Origin: Marispirochaeta sp.
Lineage (GTDB): Bacteria; Spirochaetota; Spirochaetia; JC444; Marispirochaetaceae
NCBI RefSeq assembly: GCF_963668165.1
Contig: NZ_OY764209.1
Span: forward strand, 2,342,214-2,406,213
Length of the DNA: 64,000 nucleotides
Direction of reading: 5' to 3'
Shown: piece by piece, positions 1 to 8,861 of the stretch
Position numbering within the stretch: position 1 is the stretch's first letter
How the letters are laid out: each line of letters opens with the position of its first letter
Translations under genes and position numbers: made by a program
Notes under the pieces: generated by a model
What the model saw: only the letters and a program-made list of their open reading frames with translations
Database searches by the model: none
Told to the model about the DNA's origin: nothing

Positions 1-605
1 CCCTTGGCCGTTTTGATCTCGTTGGTATTCCTCCGGCTCCCCGGGGTGTTCCTCAGATCGAAGTAACCTTCGATATTGACGCCAATGGTATTGTTCATGT
101 TTCCGCCAAGGATATGGGTACCGGGAAGGAACAGAAGATCAGGATAGAAAGCTCTTCCGGCCTCTCCGAGGATGAGATCAACAAGATGGTAAAAGATGCC
201 GAGATGCACGCCGCGGAGGATAAAAAGGAGCGGGAGAAGATTGAAGTCCGTAATGAGGCGGATAATCTGGTCTACGCTACCGAGAAGAGTTTAAGTGAAT
301 ACGGCGACAAGGTCAGCGATTCCGACAAGAGCGCTATTCAGGCAGCTCTGAATGACTTGAAGAACAGTCTGGACACTGCTTCAGTTGAGGATCTGCGGAA
401 CAAGATTCAGACCCTGACTCAGGCTTCCCACAAACTGGCCGAAGAGATGTACAAGAACACTGCAGGCCAGGCCGGTGGTGACGCAGGTGCTCAGGCCGGT
501 GGATCTGCCGGGACTGCGGGAGACAGCTCCTCTGCAGAAACCGACAGCGGTAATGTGGAAGACGTTGACTACGAGGTGGTCGACGACGACGAAAAAGATA
601 ATTAA
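1..605 (+). CDS. dnaK: Chaperone DnaK (Hsp70), C-terminal part
   Basis: Partial gene entering from the left edge; the reading frame is set by codons starting at position 3. The first visible residues, [20 protein letters not shown], are the conserved end of the DnaK beta-sandwich substrate-binding domain, followed by [14 protein letters not shown] and then the helical lid. The tail is rich in Gly/Ala/Ser and ends in an acidic [14 protein letters not shown], the usual DnaK C-terminus that contacts co-chaperones. It is the cytosolic ATP-driven Hsp70 that works with DnaJ and GrpE; dnaJ follows after about 80 bp. The ATPase domain lies outside the window. Confidence 0.97.
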   Translation, partial: LGRFDLVGIPPAPRGVPQIEVTFDIDANGIVHVSAKDMGTGKEQKIRIESSSGLSEDEINKMVKDAEMHAAEDKKEREKIEVRNEADNLVYATEKSLSEYGDKVSDSDKSAIQAALNDLKNSLDTASVEDLRNKIQTLTQASHKLAEEMYKNTAGQAGGDAGAQAGGSAGTAGDSSSAETDSGNVEDVDYEVVDDDEKDN

Positions 606-629
606 CACGAGACTGAACTTGAGTTGAAC

Positions 630-665
630 GCCCGAAGCGGGGAACCCCTTCTTCGGGCGATTTCT
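630..665 (+). terminator. Hairpin between dnaK and dnaJ
   Basis: GCCCGAAG (630-637) pairs with CTTCGGGC (651-658), and the loop has an inner GGGG-AA-CCCC stem. Only a short, interrupted T stretch follows, so it may act as a partial terminator or as an mRNA stabiliser that makes dnaJ expression lower than dnaK. Confidence 0.5.
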
Positions 666-686
666 CTATGAAGGGTGGATTTTACT

Positions 687-1814
687 TTGGCCAAACGTGA
701 TTACTACGAAGTTCTGGGGGTGTCGAAGGATGCCTCAAAAGAAGAGATAAAACGAGCATATAGAAAACTGGCGGTACAAAACCATCCGGACCGCAATCCC
801 GGTGATAAGGAAGCAGAGGAGCGCTTTAAAGAGGCTACCGAGGCCTATGAGGTCCTTGGAGATGATCAAAAGCGCCAGACCTATGACCAGTTCGGTTTTG
901 CCGGGCTTGAAGGTATGGGCGGCGGCGCGCATGATTATTCAACCGTCTTCCGGGATTTCGAGGATATATTCGGTGATTTCGGAGGCATTTTTGACTCGTT
1001 TTTCGGCGGCGGAAGCCGGGGAGGGCGAAGGCGGCCATCGGGTGGGGGGAATCGCGGATCAGATTTGCGGTACAACCTGGAGGTTTCTTTTAAAGACGCG
1101 ATTTTCGGCACCAAGCTGGAGATTTCCTACAGGAAGAACGCCGCCTGTTCTGTCTGCAGCGGCAAGGGTACCACCTCCGGCAGCGGAAAGAGGGTATGTC
1201 CAACCTGCGGCGGGTCCGGACAGGTCCGCAGAAGCTCCGGATTTTTCTCCATCGCATCACCGTGCCCTACATGTTCCGGAGAAGGATACATCATCGAAAA
1301 TCCGTGTTCCGCCTGCGGTGGATCCGGAGTTCAGCCGAAAACACAAAAGATAAAGGTAACGATTCCTCCGGGCATTGAACATGGAAAGAGGATCAACATT
1401 CCGGGACAGGGCGATGCCGGATCCAGCGGAGGTTCTTCGGGGGACCTGTATGTCTATATCAGTGTTGCACCCCACAAGTTCTACGAGCGGGACAGGAATG
1501 ATCTGTACTGTGTTATACCAATTTCTATTACCCAGGCGGCTTTGGGCGGAGAAATCTTCGTTCCTACCCTGGATGAGAAAAAGATAAAGGTAAAGATTCC
1601 CGCCGGGACACAGAACGGAAAAATCCTGAGAATTCGGAACGAAGGTGTACCGCATTTGCATAACGCCCAAACCAGGGGAGACCTCTACATTAAAATCAGC
1701 GTTACTGTTCCCGGTAAGCTCTCCGGAAAAGCCAAATCATTGCTCAAGGAACTTTCCGAACTTGAAGGAGAAAACACGCATCCTGAACCAATTCCACTTT
1801 CTCAATTACACTGA
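687..1814 (+). CDS. dnaJ: Chaperone DnaJ (Hsp40)
   Basis: Co-chaperone that delivers substrates to DnaK and stimulates its ATPase. The protein starts (M)AKRDYYEVLGV and has the J domain with the HPD motif (NHPDRNPGD), a Gly/Phe-rich linker with FGGG repeats, four zinc-binding CxxCxGxG-type repeats (CSVCSGKG, CPTCGGSG, CPTCSGEG, CSACGGSG) and the C-terminal substrate-binding domains. The frame is open from GTG 675, but TTG at 687 gives the family N-terminus and lies 8 nt after AAGGGTGG (671-678), so 687 is preferred. Length is 375 aa, normal for class I DnaJ. It follows dnaK, as in most heat-shock operons. Confidence 0.96.
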   Translation: MAKRDYYEVLGVSKDASKEEIKRAYRKLAVQNHPDRNPGDKEAEERFKEATEAYEVLGDDQKRQTYDQFGFAGLEGMGGGAHDYSTVFRDFEDIFGDFGGIFDSFFGGGSRGGRRRPSGGGNRGSDLRYNLEVSFKDAIFGTKLEISYRKNAACSVCSGKGTTSGSGKRVCPTCGGSGQVRRSSGFFSIASPCPTCSGEGYIIENPCSACGGSGVQPKTQKIKVTIPPGIEHGKRINIPGQGDAGSSGGSSGDLYVYISVAPHKFYERDRNDLYCVIPISITQAALGGEIFVPTLDEKKIKVKIPAGTQNGKILRIRNEGVPHLHNAQTRGDLYIKISVTVPGKLSGKAKSLLKELSELEGENTHPEPIPLSQLH

Positions 1815-1847
1815 TTGGTGTAATGTAAAAACGACAGGAGGTTCTCG

Positions 1848-2372
1848 ATGGGCAGAAACAAGCGTAAGCAGCTGGTAGTCGATAAAAGTTTTCAGCTTCG
1901 TTTTGTGGGATCCTTTCTTTTAAGTGTAATGGGCGCCCTTATTATTTTTACCCTCCTTGTTGGTCTGTACTATTGGGTTTCAAACATGGCAGGAGAAAAC
2001 CTTTTCCGGGAGTTTATTACCATCGATCGCCAGGTTATTGAGGAGAGAACCATAACTGAAGAGGGTGTCGAAAGGGTGGTAAAAGTGCCCACCACAAAAA
2101 CGATTCTCGGCGTAAAACGATGGGAACTGATTCTGCCAGCCATACTGGTTAATAATCTGATTATCATGATTCTTCTCACAGTTTTCGGTATTCGATATTC
2201 ACACCGTATTGCCGGGCCTGTATACCGTATAAACTGCGAACTGGATAAGGTCCTGCAGGGAAAGAAAGGGGTCAAAATCAAGCTGCGGGAAAAGGACCGG
2301 CTGCGCGGTATTGCCATCAGGGTAAACCAGCTGATCCAGCGGCTGGATCAGGCGGAAGAGGGCCAGGCGTAA
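1848..2372 (+). CDS. Two-TM membrane protein with HAMP-like tail
   Basis: Protein of 174 aa with a basic N-terminus (MGRNKRKQ), a first membrane helix at about residues 17-45, a short extracytoplasmic loop of about 45 residues, and a second helix at about 90-112. The part after TM2 (RIAGPVYRINCELDKVLQGK, then LREKDRLRGIAIRVNQLIQRL) resembles a HAMP domain. No chemotaxis signalling domain, kinase or cyclase follows, so this is a sensor-like stub. Start ATG has AGGAGG 6-7 nt upstream. It sits 33 bp after dnaJ. The partner and ligand cannot be read from the sequence; a chemoreceptor-accessory role is only a guess. Confidence 0.7.
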   Translation: MGRNKRKQLVVDKSFQLRFVGSFLLSVMGALIIFTLLVGLYYWVSNMAGENLFREFITIDRQVIEERTITEEGVERVVKVPTTKTILGVKRWELILPAILVNNLIIMILLTVFGIRYSHRIAGPVYRINCELDKVLQGKKGVKIKLREKDRLRGIAIRVNQLIQRLDQAEEGQA

Positions 2373-2446
2373 AGATTACAATACCTCATGCCGATAGTGT
2401 GGAGGTAAAGCCAGGCTTTTAGATAATGATACAAGGAAACCCCCGG

Positions 2447-2872
2447 ATGCGTATTCCCACAGTAATCCTGCTGTTTTTTTTGATGTCCTTTACTTCTGTT
2501 TTTGTCACCGAACGAATTGGTTCCGATGAGAACGGCGATGGCAGTAACGATACCTGGACTGTATTTGAAGACGGTAAGCGGAAGGCGATCTACTACGACA
2601 GCAATTTCGATGGAAATGTAAATTATGCTCATATCTTTGACAAGGAAGGGGCAATGATCGAGGAGCGGCTTGACTACAATCATGACGGTTCCATGGATGA
2701 TTTCTATTTCTACGAAGAAGGTGTGCTGATCAGAAGAGAGATTGATACTAATTATGACGGTGAAGTTGATGTATGGGTCCACCTGAGGGAAGGAATATAC
2801 ATATCCAGGTATGAGCAGGATCTGGATTTCGACGGCGAGATTGATAAGGTAAAAGACTTTAGTAACGAATGA
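2447..2872 (+). CDS. Secreted protein with five DxNxDGxxD repeats
   Basis: A 141-aa protein with a hydrophobic N-terminal segment (residues about 4-18), probably a signal peptide or membrane anchor. The rest is built of about five spaced acidic loops: DENGDGSND, DSNFDGNVN, DYNHDGSMDD, DTNYDGEVD and DLDFDGEID. These resemble the calcium-binding loops of EF-hand, dockerin or thrombospondin type 3 repeats, each followed by a short beta-like stretch. An upstream in-frame ATG at 2426 is possible, but 2447 puts the signal-like segment at the N-terminus. Its stop overlaps the rlmB start by 4 bp (ATGA), so the two are translationally coupled. Function is unknown. Confidence 0.75.
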   Translation: MRIPTVILLFFLMSFTSVFVTERIGSDENGDGSNDTWTVFEDGKRKAIYYDSNFDGNVNYAHIFDKEGAMIEERLDYNHDGSMDDFYFYEEGVLIRREIDTNYDGEVDVWVHLREGIYISRYEQDLDFDGEIDKVKDFSNE

Positions 2873-3594
2873 GCTTGTTGACCGGTTTTCATGCAATAGA
2901 AGAGGCTTTGAAATCAGCTTCCAAAGGTAAAGGAACACTCTATGTATCCGGCAAGGGGCCGAGAATACGAAAAATAGAGGACCTTGCCGGAAATAAGGAA
3001 GTATCCATTGTCAGACTTTCCGCACGTGATCTGAGAGACCTTACCGGCAAAGAGCACCGTGGAGTTGCGCTTTCGATTGAGAGGTATGCACCCGAGAACT
3101 CATTTGAGGGTTTTTTGGCCTCTATTACCGATTCTCAGTCCAATCTCCTGGTTCTTTTGTTGGACGGGATTACTGATCCTCACAATCTTGGTGCTATTCT
3201 GCGCTCCGCTGACCAGTTCGAAACTGATTTTGTATGTATTCCTGAACGCAGGAGTGCCGCAGAAACTGAAGTGGTAGCCAATAGTTCGGCGGGTGCTGTA
3301 CATCACGTGCCCTTCTCTCAGGTACCGAATCTTTCCAGGGCAGTAAAGCAGTTAAAGAAGTGCGGTTTCTGGGTCTACGGTGCGGCTATGGGGGGAGACC
3401 CGATCAATTCTGTGGATCTCTCCGGGCGGGTTGCTATTGTTCTTGGCAGCGAAGGACGGGGGATTTCCGCGAACCTTGCCTCCCACTGCGATGCGGAAGT
3501 CGCGGTGCCGACCAGAGGCCGGGTAGACTCCCTGAATGTTTCGGTGGCCGCAGGAATTATCCTCTACGAGATCCGCCGCCAGCAAGACTGGTAA
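2869..3594 (+). CDS. rlmB: 23S rRNA (guanosine-2'-O)-methyltransferase RlmB (SpoU/TrmH family)
   Basis: SAM-dependent knotted (SPOUT) methyltransferase of 241 aa; RlmB methylates G2251 of 23S rRNA in E. coli. The N-terminal substrate-binding domain starts LLTGFHAIEEAL. The three SpoU motifs are visible: motif 1 around DGITDPHNLGAILRSADQF, motif 2 IVLGSEGRGIS, and motif 3 VPTRGRVDSLNVSVAAGIILYE, which form the SAM-binding trefoil knot. A related tRNA Gm18 methylase is an alternative, but the YfiF/RlmB-type N-terminus favours rRNA. It overlaps the upstream gene by 4 bp and converges with lepB 6 bp downstream. Confidence 0.9.
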   Translation: MSLLTGFHAIEEALKSASKGKGTLYVSGKGPRIRKIEDLAGNKEVSIVRLSARDLRDLTGKEHRGVALSIERYAPENSFEGFLASITDSQSNLLVLLLDGITDPHNLGAILRSADQFETDFVCIPERRSAAETEVVANSSAGAVHHVPFSQVPNLSRAVKQLKKCGFWVYGAAMGGDPINSVDLSGRVAIVLGSEGRGISANLASHCDAEVAVPTRGRVDSLNVSVAAGIILYEIRRQQDW

Positions 3595-3600
3595 GCATGT

Positions 3601-5463
3601 CTATCGGGTAAGTCCGATCCTTCCGGGAGGCCAGAATGTGGCCACCGCTTTCCCAAGAATATTTTTTTCCTCCAGCAGATACGGTTCCAAAAGAGAAAAG
3701 TACATGATGGACATAGAATCATCCTTGTCCAGGGAGGCCAGGCTGCGCCCTGAGTGGGAATGCCGGAAGTCAAGCGAATTATACCGGTTGTCCCCGAGAA
3801 GAAAATAACTCCCCTCAGGAATATAGTCATTGTCCTCTCCCGGAACAGGCGGAAAATTCCGGTTATCGTAAAATTCTGTCAGGTAACGAAACAACTCTTC
3901 AGCATTCTGCTGGGAAGAGATAAAATCAACGGAAGAAGAGATTACTGCCGGGGTTGCACGTTGCTGCACGAAATCAGCAAAAAGCTGTAAACGTTCGATT
4001 TGCTTTATCTTAAAAATAAGGTTCAGTTTCTTTGATGATTCTTCAAACTTATTAGTTGTATCGCGTTTCGCGGAATCAATCCCTTCCTGAACGTAGGCAG
4101 TCAGATCGTTGCTGCCCTGAAGAAGGGTGTCCAGCAACAGCAGAATATCGTAACGGTACGAGTCGGCATATTGAAAGGGCTGCAGGCCCACAGATCTCAA
4201 ACGGATCCGGATTTCTTCAATCAGTTCGTCCGTGTCTTTGCCGCGCTGAAGCATCTGGCCGATTAAATTTTGTTTGAGGTATTCAACATCGAAGGCAGAG
4301 AACCCGGCCAGGGTCCTTTCCAGGGAAGACCATCGTGCCTGCAGTTCAGAAGCAAGACCTCTAATATCAGATTCCGCCTTGTATGCGTCCCAATAGTCGA
4401 GCATCTGGCGGGTGGACGCATCCAGGGGCATGTATTCAATCCGTTCACGGATCTCCGGAGGCTGGGTATAGAGATCGACATTGGAATAGAGTTCGTCTTC
4501 CGGAAGGGGAATATATTCCTTTCCCGGCTGCTTTACATACAAGGTGTCGTCGATCATCATCAGCTTTTCTCCAGGTTCACCGACAAGACGCTTAACGATA
4601 AAACGCTTGCGGGGCATACCGTTCTCATCCCGGTCAATATCTACCATGGTAAGGGTTATATAATAAATGAATTGCTGAAAAACCCGCCGGGCGAGGGTCT
4701 TGTGGGTGTATTCAGGACTTTGAAAAACGACAATATCCCCTCTTTTGGGTTCCGAGATTACCGGGAGACGCCATTTGGTTAATGGAATTGCCGGTCCCGA
4801 TTGGAATTTTGTTACCAGAGTACGGTCCTTGATCAAATAGGTCGGAACCATCGATTCGGTCGGGATTACGTAAAGCTGAAAGATAAAATGCTGCAGAATG
4901 ATTACTATAATGATCGACTGCATTACTGCGTCAACATTCTCCCATATCGCGGTTTTAAGGGGACGCTTTATTTTCTTTTCTTTTTGCTGTTTACGAAGTT
5001 CTTTTTGTTCACTCTTTGAAAGATAGACCCCCCATGCCTTCTGAAAGGGGTGCAGCCATAAGCTTATATAGAAAAATATCGGCAGCAGAGTAGATATGAA
5101 GGCGCTGATCCAGAGCCTCGTGTAGGTTCCATCGTCAATGATCCTGGACATCTCCCAGGACATCCTCGGCAGGTTATAGAAAACATAGACGAATACAATG
5201 AAGTATCCCGAATAGGTTTTCGCCCGCTTGTATAGACCTGAATCTTCCTGCAGAAACAAGCGATAGAGAAAAAAACTGTTTAAAAGAATAACCAGAATTT
5301 TAACAGCAATAGATACTAAAAGTGCCCAATCAACACTGCGAAATCCGGTGAAGAATATGGAAAAGAAGGCATCGAGCGTCCAAAGGAGCAGCAGCAGGGC
5401 CGGCAGGTACCATGATGGGTTATTCCGCTGTCGATGGATAAGCGAAGCAATATGGATCTTCAT
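3601..5463 (-). CDS. lepB: Signal peptidase I, large form with extra TM region and internal insertion
   Basis: Membrane serine protease that removes signal peptides from exported proteins. The catalytic serine is in IPTESMVPT (Ser204) and the general-base lysine in RFIVKRLVGEPG (Lys291); box E is GSYFLLGDNRYNSLDFRHS near residues 572-590. At 620 aa it is about twice the usual size. The N-terminal 195 residues hold four or five membrane helices instead of one or two, and about 240 mostly helical residues lie between the catalytic Lys block and box E. The start has a promoter directly upstream and no Shine-Dalgarno. It follows purE but probably has its own transcript. Confidence 0.93.
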   Translation of the reverse strand: MKIHIASLIHRQRNNPSWYLPALLLLLWTLDAFFSIFFTGFRSVDWALLVSIAVKILVILLNSFFLYRLFLQEDSGLYKRAKTYSGYFIVFVYVFYNLPRMSWEMSRIIDDGTYTRLWISAFISTLLPIFFYISLWLHPFQKAWGVYLSKSEQKELRKQQKEKKIKRPLKTAIWENVDAVMQSIIIVIILQHFIFQLYVIPTESMVPTYLIKDRTLVTKFQSGPAIPLTKWRLPVISEPKRGDIVVFQSPEYTHKTLARRVFQQFIYYITLTMVDIDRDENGMPRKRFIVKRLVGEPGEKLMMIDDTLYVKQPGKEYIPLPEDELYSNVDLYTQPPEIRERIEYMPLDASTRQMLDYWDAYKAESDIRGLASELQARWSSLERTLAGFSAFDVEYLKQNLIGQMLQRGKDTDELIEEIRIRLRSVGLQPFQYADSYRYDILLLLDTLLQGSNDLTAYVQEGIDSAKRDTTNKFEESSKKLNLIFKIKQIERLQLFADFVQQRATPAVISSSVDFISSQQNAEELFRYLTEFYDNRNFPPVPGEDNDYIPEGSYFLLGDNRYNSLDFRHSHSGRSLASLDKDDSMSIMYFSLLEPYLLEEKNILGKAVATFWPPGRIGLTR

Positions 5464-5471
5464 AAAGAAGG

Positions 5472-5500
5472 ATAGTAGAGGGTTGCCGGAAAAATGGCAA
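5472..5500 (-). promoter_or_regulatory. Promoter of lepB, adjoining the start codon
   Basis: On the minus strand TTGCCA (5495-5500), a 17-bp spacer and TACTAT (5472-5477) end 8 nt before the lepB ATG, with no Shine-Dalgarno between. An 8-bp inverted repeat, GGGTTGCC (5480-5487) / GGCAACCC (5496-5503), overlaps the promoter and could be an operator. Confidence 0.55.
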
Positions 5501-5530
5501 CCCGGTAAAGATGTTATAGTACTACTGTGC

Positions 5531-5929
5531 TCAGGCTTTCAGTATTCTCTCGGCCAGGTGTACTGCATTCAGAACCCCCTGTTTGCCGATGCCCATAGTA
5601 GCCACCGGGATTCCTTTGGGCAATTGCAGTATTGACAGCAGCGCGTCAATTCCGCTTAATGCGCCCGCGATAAGAGGGACGCCGATTACCGGTTTGGACG
5701 AGATGGAGGCAACAACCCCGGGAAGGGCGGCAGACAATCCCGCAGCAGCAATAATCAGGCGGTAATTGTTCTCGTTATCTTTAAGGAATTTCTGCAGCTC
5801 CTCGAGGTTACGGTGGGCTGAGTAGACCTTCAGATCAAAGGAGATCTTTTTCTCATCCATCAGGTCGACGGCGGGTTTGACTGAATCTTTGTCGGATTCA
5901 GACCCTATTAACACCAGAATGTCTTTCAT
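5531..5929 (-). CDS. purE: N5-CAIR mutase / AIR carboxylase PurE
   Basis: Carboxylation step of de novo purine synthesis. The 132-aa protein begins MKDILVLIGSESDKDS, with the GSxSD substrate-binding motif and YSAHR, then AAAGLSAALPGVVAS, matching the PurE fold. No purK partner is in the window, and characterised treponemal PurE (T. denticola) is class II, which carboxylates AIR directly with CO2; class II is therefore inferred here but not proven. Start ATG has AAGGAG 9 nt upstream. It is the last purine gene of the purF-M-N-D-E run. Confidence 0.93.
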   Translation of the reverse strand: MKDILVLIGSESDKDSVKPAVDLMDEKKISFDLKVYSAHRNLEELQKFLKDNENNYRLIIAAAGLSAALPGVVASISSKPVIGVPLIAGALSGIDALLSILQLPKGIPVATMGIGKQGVLNAVHLAERILKA

Positions 5930-5967
5930 ACTCTATTCTCCTTTTTCCCGGTTCTCGTTCTGTTGCA

Positions 5968-7227
5968 CTAGTTCTCCGCAAAAAACTTCTTCCCGATGTC
6001 CGGCCTGTACCAGGCTCCTTGAAACTGTACCTCGGAAACCAGGGCATAGGCCTTTGCTCTGGCACTCAACAGGCTTGATCCAAGGCCGACCACGGTAAAG
6101 CAGCGGCCCCCTCCGGTGAGGACCTTTCCGTCGGAACCCATGGTCGTGGATGCATGAAAAAGTACAGAGTCTTTCTCGCTATCCCTGGGCAGGCTATCTA
6201 TGCTGACGCCTTTTTGGTATGCCCCGGGGTATCCGCCGCTGGCTACCACAATACCGAGGGCGGATTTCTCGGAGATTCTTAAGGGGAACTCGTCAAGTTT
6301 TCCCTTCGCCATGGCGTCAACAAGGTTTCCGATATCGGATTCGATCAGCGGTAGCAGTACCTGGGCTTCGGGGTCTCCGAAACGAACATTATATTCCAAT
6401 ACCTTTGGACCGGATTCAGTAATCATCAAGCCGAAATACAGAACCCCTGTATACATGAGGTCCTCAGCTGCAAGCCCCTGCATGGTAGGTCGTACGACAC
6501 GCTCTTCTATTTCTGTAAGCAGACCGTTGGAGACTGTCGGTACAGGACAAATGGCACCCATTCCTCCAGTGTTAGGACCCGAATCATCAATCCCCGCCTT
6601 TTTAAAGTCCGCGCAGGGCGGAAGAAGCAGATAATTTTTACCGTCCAGAAGCGCAAAGATGGAAACCTCAAAACCGGTAAGAAACTCTTCAAGAATCAGG
6701 GTGTCCTCTTTAAGGATCTCCTCTCCGAAAGCCTGCAGTTCTTTCGGGTCGTCGGATTCAAGCACTCCTTTACCCGCGGCGAGACCACTCTTTTTCAGGA
6801 CGACCTTGCCGCTGCTGCGGGAAGAAAGCTCTTTTTTAAGCTGTTCCGGATCGGTTATTTCAACGCAGGCCGCGGTGGGCACCTTGTTGCGAAGCATAAA
6901 GCTTTTGGAAAACTGTTTACTGGCCTCAAGCCGGGCCGGAATTCTTTCCGGACCTATTACTGATATTCCCGCGTTTTTCAAGGAATCAGCTACACCTGCG
7001 GCCAGGGAGACTTCGGGACCGATAACGACATGAGTTACCTTCCGGCTGACTGCTGCTTCGGTGATGGCGGCAGGATCAGCGGGATCAAGGTCGGGAATGT
7101 TCTCTCCAAGTTCATCAGTACCAGCATTCCCGGGGGCGATATAAAGTGCTGATATGCGTTTGCTGGTGCTGAATTTCCAGGCTAAAGCGTGTTCCCTGGC
7201 TCCGGAACCTACAATAAGTACCTTCAA
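5968..7227 (-). CDS. purD: Phosphoribosylamine-glycine ligase PurD (GAR synthetase)
   Basis: ATP-grasp enzyme that joins glycine to phosphoribosylamine, the second step of purine synthesis. The 419-aa protein starts MKVLIVGSGAREHALAWK, has the ATP-grasp central domain with VLKKSGLAAGKGV and the GARS signature around YNVRFGDPEAQVLLP. The start is TTG at 7227, preceded by AAGGAG at 6-7 nt. It lies between purN and purE in the same orientation. Confidence 0.96.
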   Translation of the reverse strand: MKVLIVGSGAREHALAWKFSTSKRISALYIAPGNAGTDELGENIPDLDPADPAAITEAAVSRKVTHVVIGPEVSLAAGVADSLKNAGISVIGPERIPARLEASKQFSKSFMLRNKVPTAACVEITDPEQLKKELSSRSSGKVVLKKSGLAAGKGVLESDDPKELQAFGEEILKEDTLILEEFLTGFEVSIFALLDGKNYLLLPPCADFKKAGIDDSGPNTGGMGAICPVPTVSNGLLTEIEERVVRPTMQGLAAEDLMYTGVLYFGLMITESGPKVLEYNVRFGDPEAQVLLPLIESDIGNLVDAMAKGKLDEFPLRISEKSALGIVVASGGYPGAYQKGVSIDSLPRDSEKDSVLFHASTTMGSDGKVLTGGGRCFTVVGLGSSLLSARAKAYALVSEVQFQGAWYRPDIGKKFFAEN

Positions 7228-7301
7228 ACAGTGCTCCTTATAATTATGTACGCGGTTTATTACATAGGGGATGTTGATTGTCCCCGGGGCAAATCCGCTT
7301 A

Positions 7302-7871
7302 TTAATGGATATGCCTCTCGAGGATGTCAAAGATTACCTCAGGATAGAGCCGATGTTCAAGTGCGTGAATCCGGGACTCAAAATCCTTCAGGCTTTCGCC
7401 ATCTATGCGGCTTATTCTACCTTGACGAATTATCGATCCGGTATCGAGTCCGTAATCAACTCTATGGATCGTGATTCCCAGTTCGTCATCTCCGGAATAA
7501 AAACTCTCCTCAATTCCACGAGTGCCCGGGTATTTTGGTAAAAGGCTAGGGTGAATATTGAGTATTTTATCCTTATACGCGTCTACCAGAAGAGGAGACA
7601 GGAGCCTCATAAACCCAGCCAGGGCAATAAGATCAATGGAATACTGTGCCATCCTGGACAGAAGTTCCTGTTCCGCCTCCTCCCGTGTTCTGCCTTTACG
7701 ATAAACAATGCTTTCTACAGGAATACCAGCGTCCAGTGCCCTCTGACGAACCTGGGCCTTTTTTTTATCGCAGACAAGCAGAACGACCTGGTGGGGAGAG
7801 TCTTTCAGAGCATCTGCAATGGCCTGAAAATTAGTGCCTCCGCCGGACGCAAAAACCGCGACATTACCCAC
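7302..7871 (-). CDS. purN: Phosphoribosylglycinamide formyltransferase PurN
   Basis: Transfers the formyl group of 10-formyl-THF to GAR. The 189-aa protein has the N-terminal FASGGGTNFQAI phosphate-binding loop and the catalytic region NIHPSLLPKYPG with GITIHRVDYGLDTG, which includes the active-site Asn, His and Asp of the family. The start is GTG at 7871, 1 bp after the purM stop, so translation is probably coupled. An ATP-dependent PurT is not seen. Confidence 0.95.
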   Translation of the reverse strand: MGNVAVFASGGGTNFQAIADALKDSPHQVVLLVCDKKKAQVRQRALDAGIPVESIVYRKGRTREEAEQELLSRMAQYSIDLIALAGFMRLLSPLLVDAYKDKILNIHPSLLPKYPGTRGIEESFYSGDDELGITIHRVDYGLDTGSIIRQGRISRIDGESLKDFESRIHALEHRLYPEVIFDILERHIH

Positions 7872-7872
7872 C

Positions 7873-8835
7873 TTAGCGGCTCTCCTTTTCCACTCTTCCG
7901 ATGGGAAGGGCGGTAATTTTGTGATCGGCGCATATCTGCAGCAGTGCCGCTTCCTCCGCCTGGGGGACGATTAATGCCAGGCCGATTCCCATGTTAAAAA
8001 CCCGGTACATCTCTTCCGTCTCGATATTTCCATTTTGCTGAATGGCGTCGAAAATCGGAGGAATGGGCCAGTTCCTGTTCAGTATCGGGCGGAAGCCCGG
8101 GGGCAAAACCCTGACGATGTTTCCATCCAGGCCGCCTCCGGTTATATGGGCTGCACCCAGAATAAGACCGGATTCAATAAGAGGAATAAGCTCTTTAACA
8201 TAGATCTTTGTTGGTGTCAGAAGCTCTTTCAGCAGTTCTGTTTCCGTTTCCGGAATTGCTTTTCGGGCCAGGGAGAGTCCGTTTGAATGGATCCCGGAGG
8301 AGGGGAGGCCGATTATTGAATCACCGGAGCGGACCTTCTCTTTTTTTGGAAGCATTCGGGACTTTTCCACCATACCCACGGCAAAACCTGCCAGATCGAA
8401 CTCACCGGGCTTGTAAAGATCGGGCATCTCGGCGGTCTCTCCCCCGGCAAGACGGCATTCAGCCTGTTCGCAGCCGGCAATAATGCCTTTTACAAGGGGC
8501 TGCAGTATGGATTCATCGAGTCCCCCGATGGCGATGTAATCCAGGAAAAGCATTGGTCTGGCGCCGCAGACAATCAGATCGTTTACGCTCATGGCTACAA
8601 GATCGATACCGACGGTATCGTAGATTTCAAGTTTATGAGCTACCAGAAGTTTGGTGCCAACACCGTCGGTACAGGAGAGCAGTACCGGCTCCCGATATCC
8701 CGACAAATCCAGTTCCATCCCGCCGGCGAAACCGCCGATTCCCGGACCCAGTGCCGGTGATTTGATTGATGCAATGAAACGGGCAAAGCGGTCTCCGCCT
8801 TCTATGTCGACTCCGGCTTCCTTATAGGTACTCAT
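7873..8835 (-). CDS. purM: Phosphoribosylformylglycinamidine cyclo-ligase PurM
   Basis: AIR synthetase, step five of purine synthesis. The true start is ATG 8835 (MSTYKEAGVDI), with AGGAG about 10 nt upstream; the frame stays open to 8937 inside purF but that extension has no family similarity. The 320-aa protein shows LLSCTDGVGTKLLVA, the conserved AMSVNDLIVCGARPMLFLDY block and LAGGETAEMPD, all typical of PurM. It sits 26 bp after purF. Confidence 0.95.
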   Translation of the reverse strand: MSTYKEAGVDIEGGDRFARFIASIKSPALGPGIGGFAGGMELDLSGYREPVLLSCTDGVGTKLLVAHKLEIYDTVGIDLVAMSVNDLIVCGARPMLFLDYIAIGGLDESILQPLVKGIIAGCEQAECRLAGGETAEMPDLYKPGEFDLAGFAVGMVEKSRMLPKKEKVRSGDSIIGLPSSGIHSNGLSLARKAIPETETELLKELLTPTKIYVKELIPLIESGLILGAAHITGGGLDGNIVRVLPPGFRPILNRNWPIPPIFDAIQQNGNIETEEMYRVFNMGIGLALIVPQAEEAALLQICADHKITALPIGRVEKESR

Positions 8836-8861
8836 GCTATGGGTACTCCTTAACTGGTAAT

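Noticed and set aside
5480..5503. Hairpin GGGTTGCC/GGCAACCC as a purE terminator
   Set aside because: No T-run follows on the minus strand, and the hairpin coincides with the lepB promoter; it is reported there instead.
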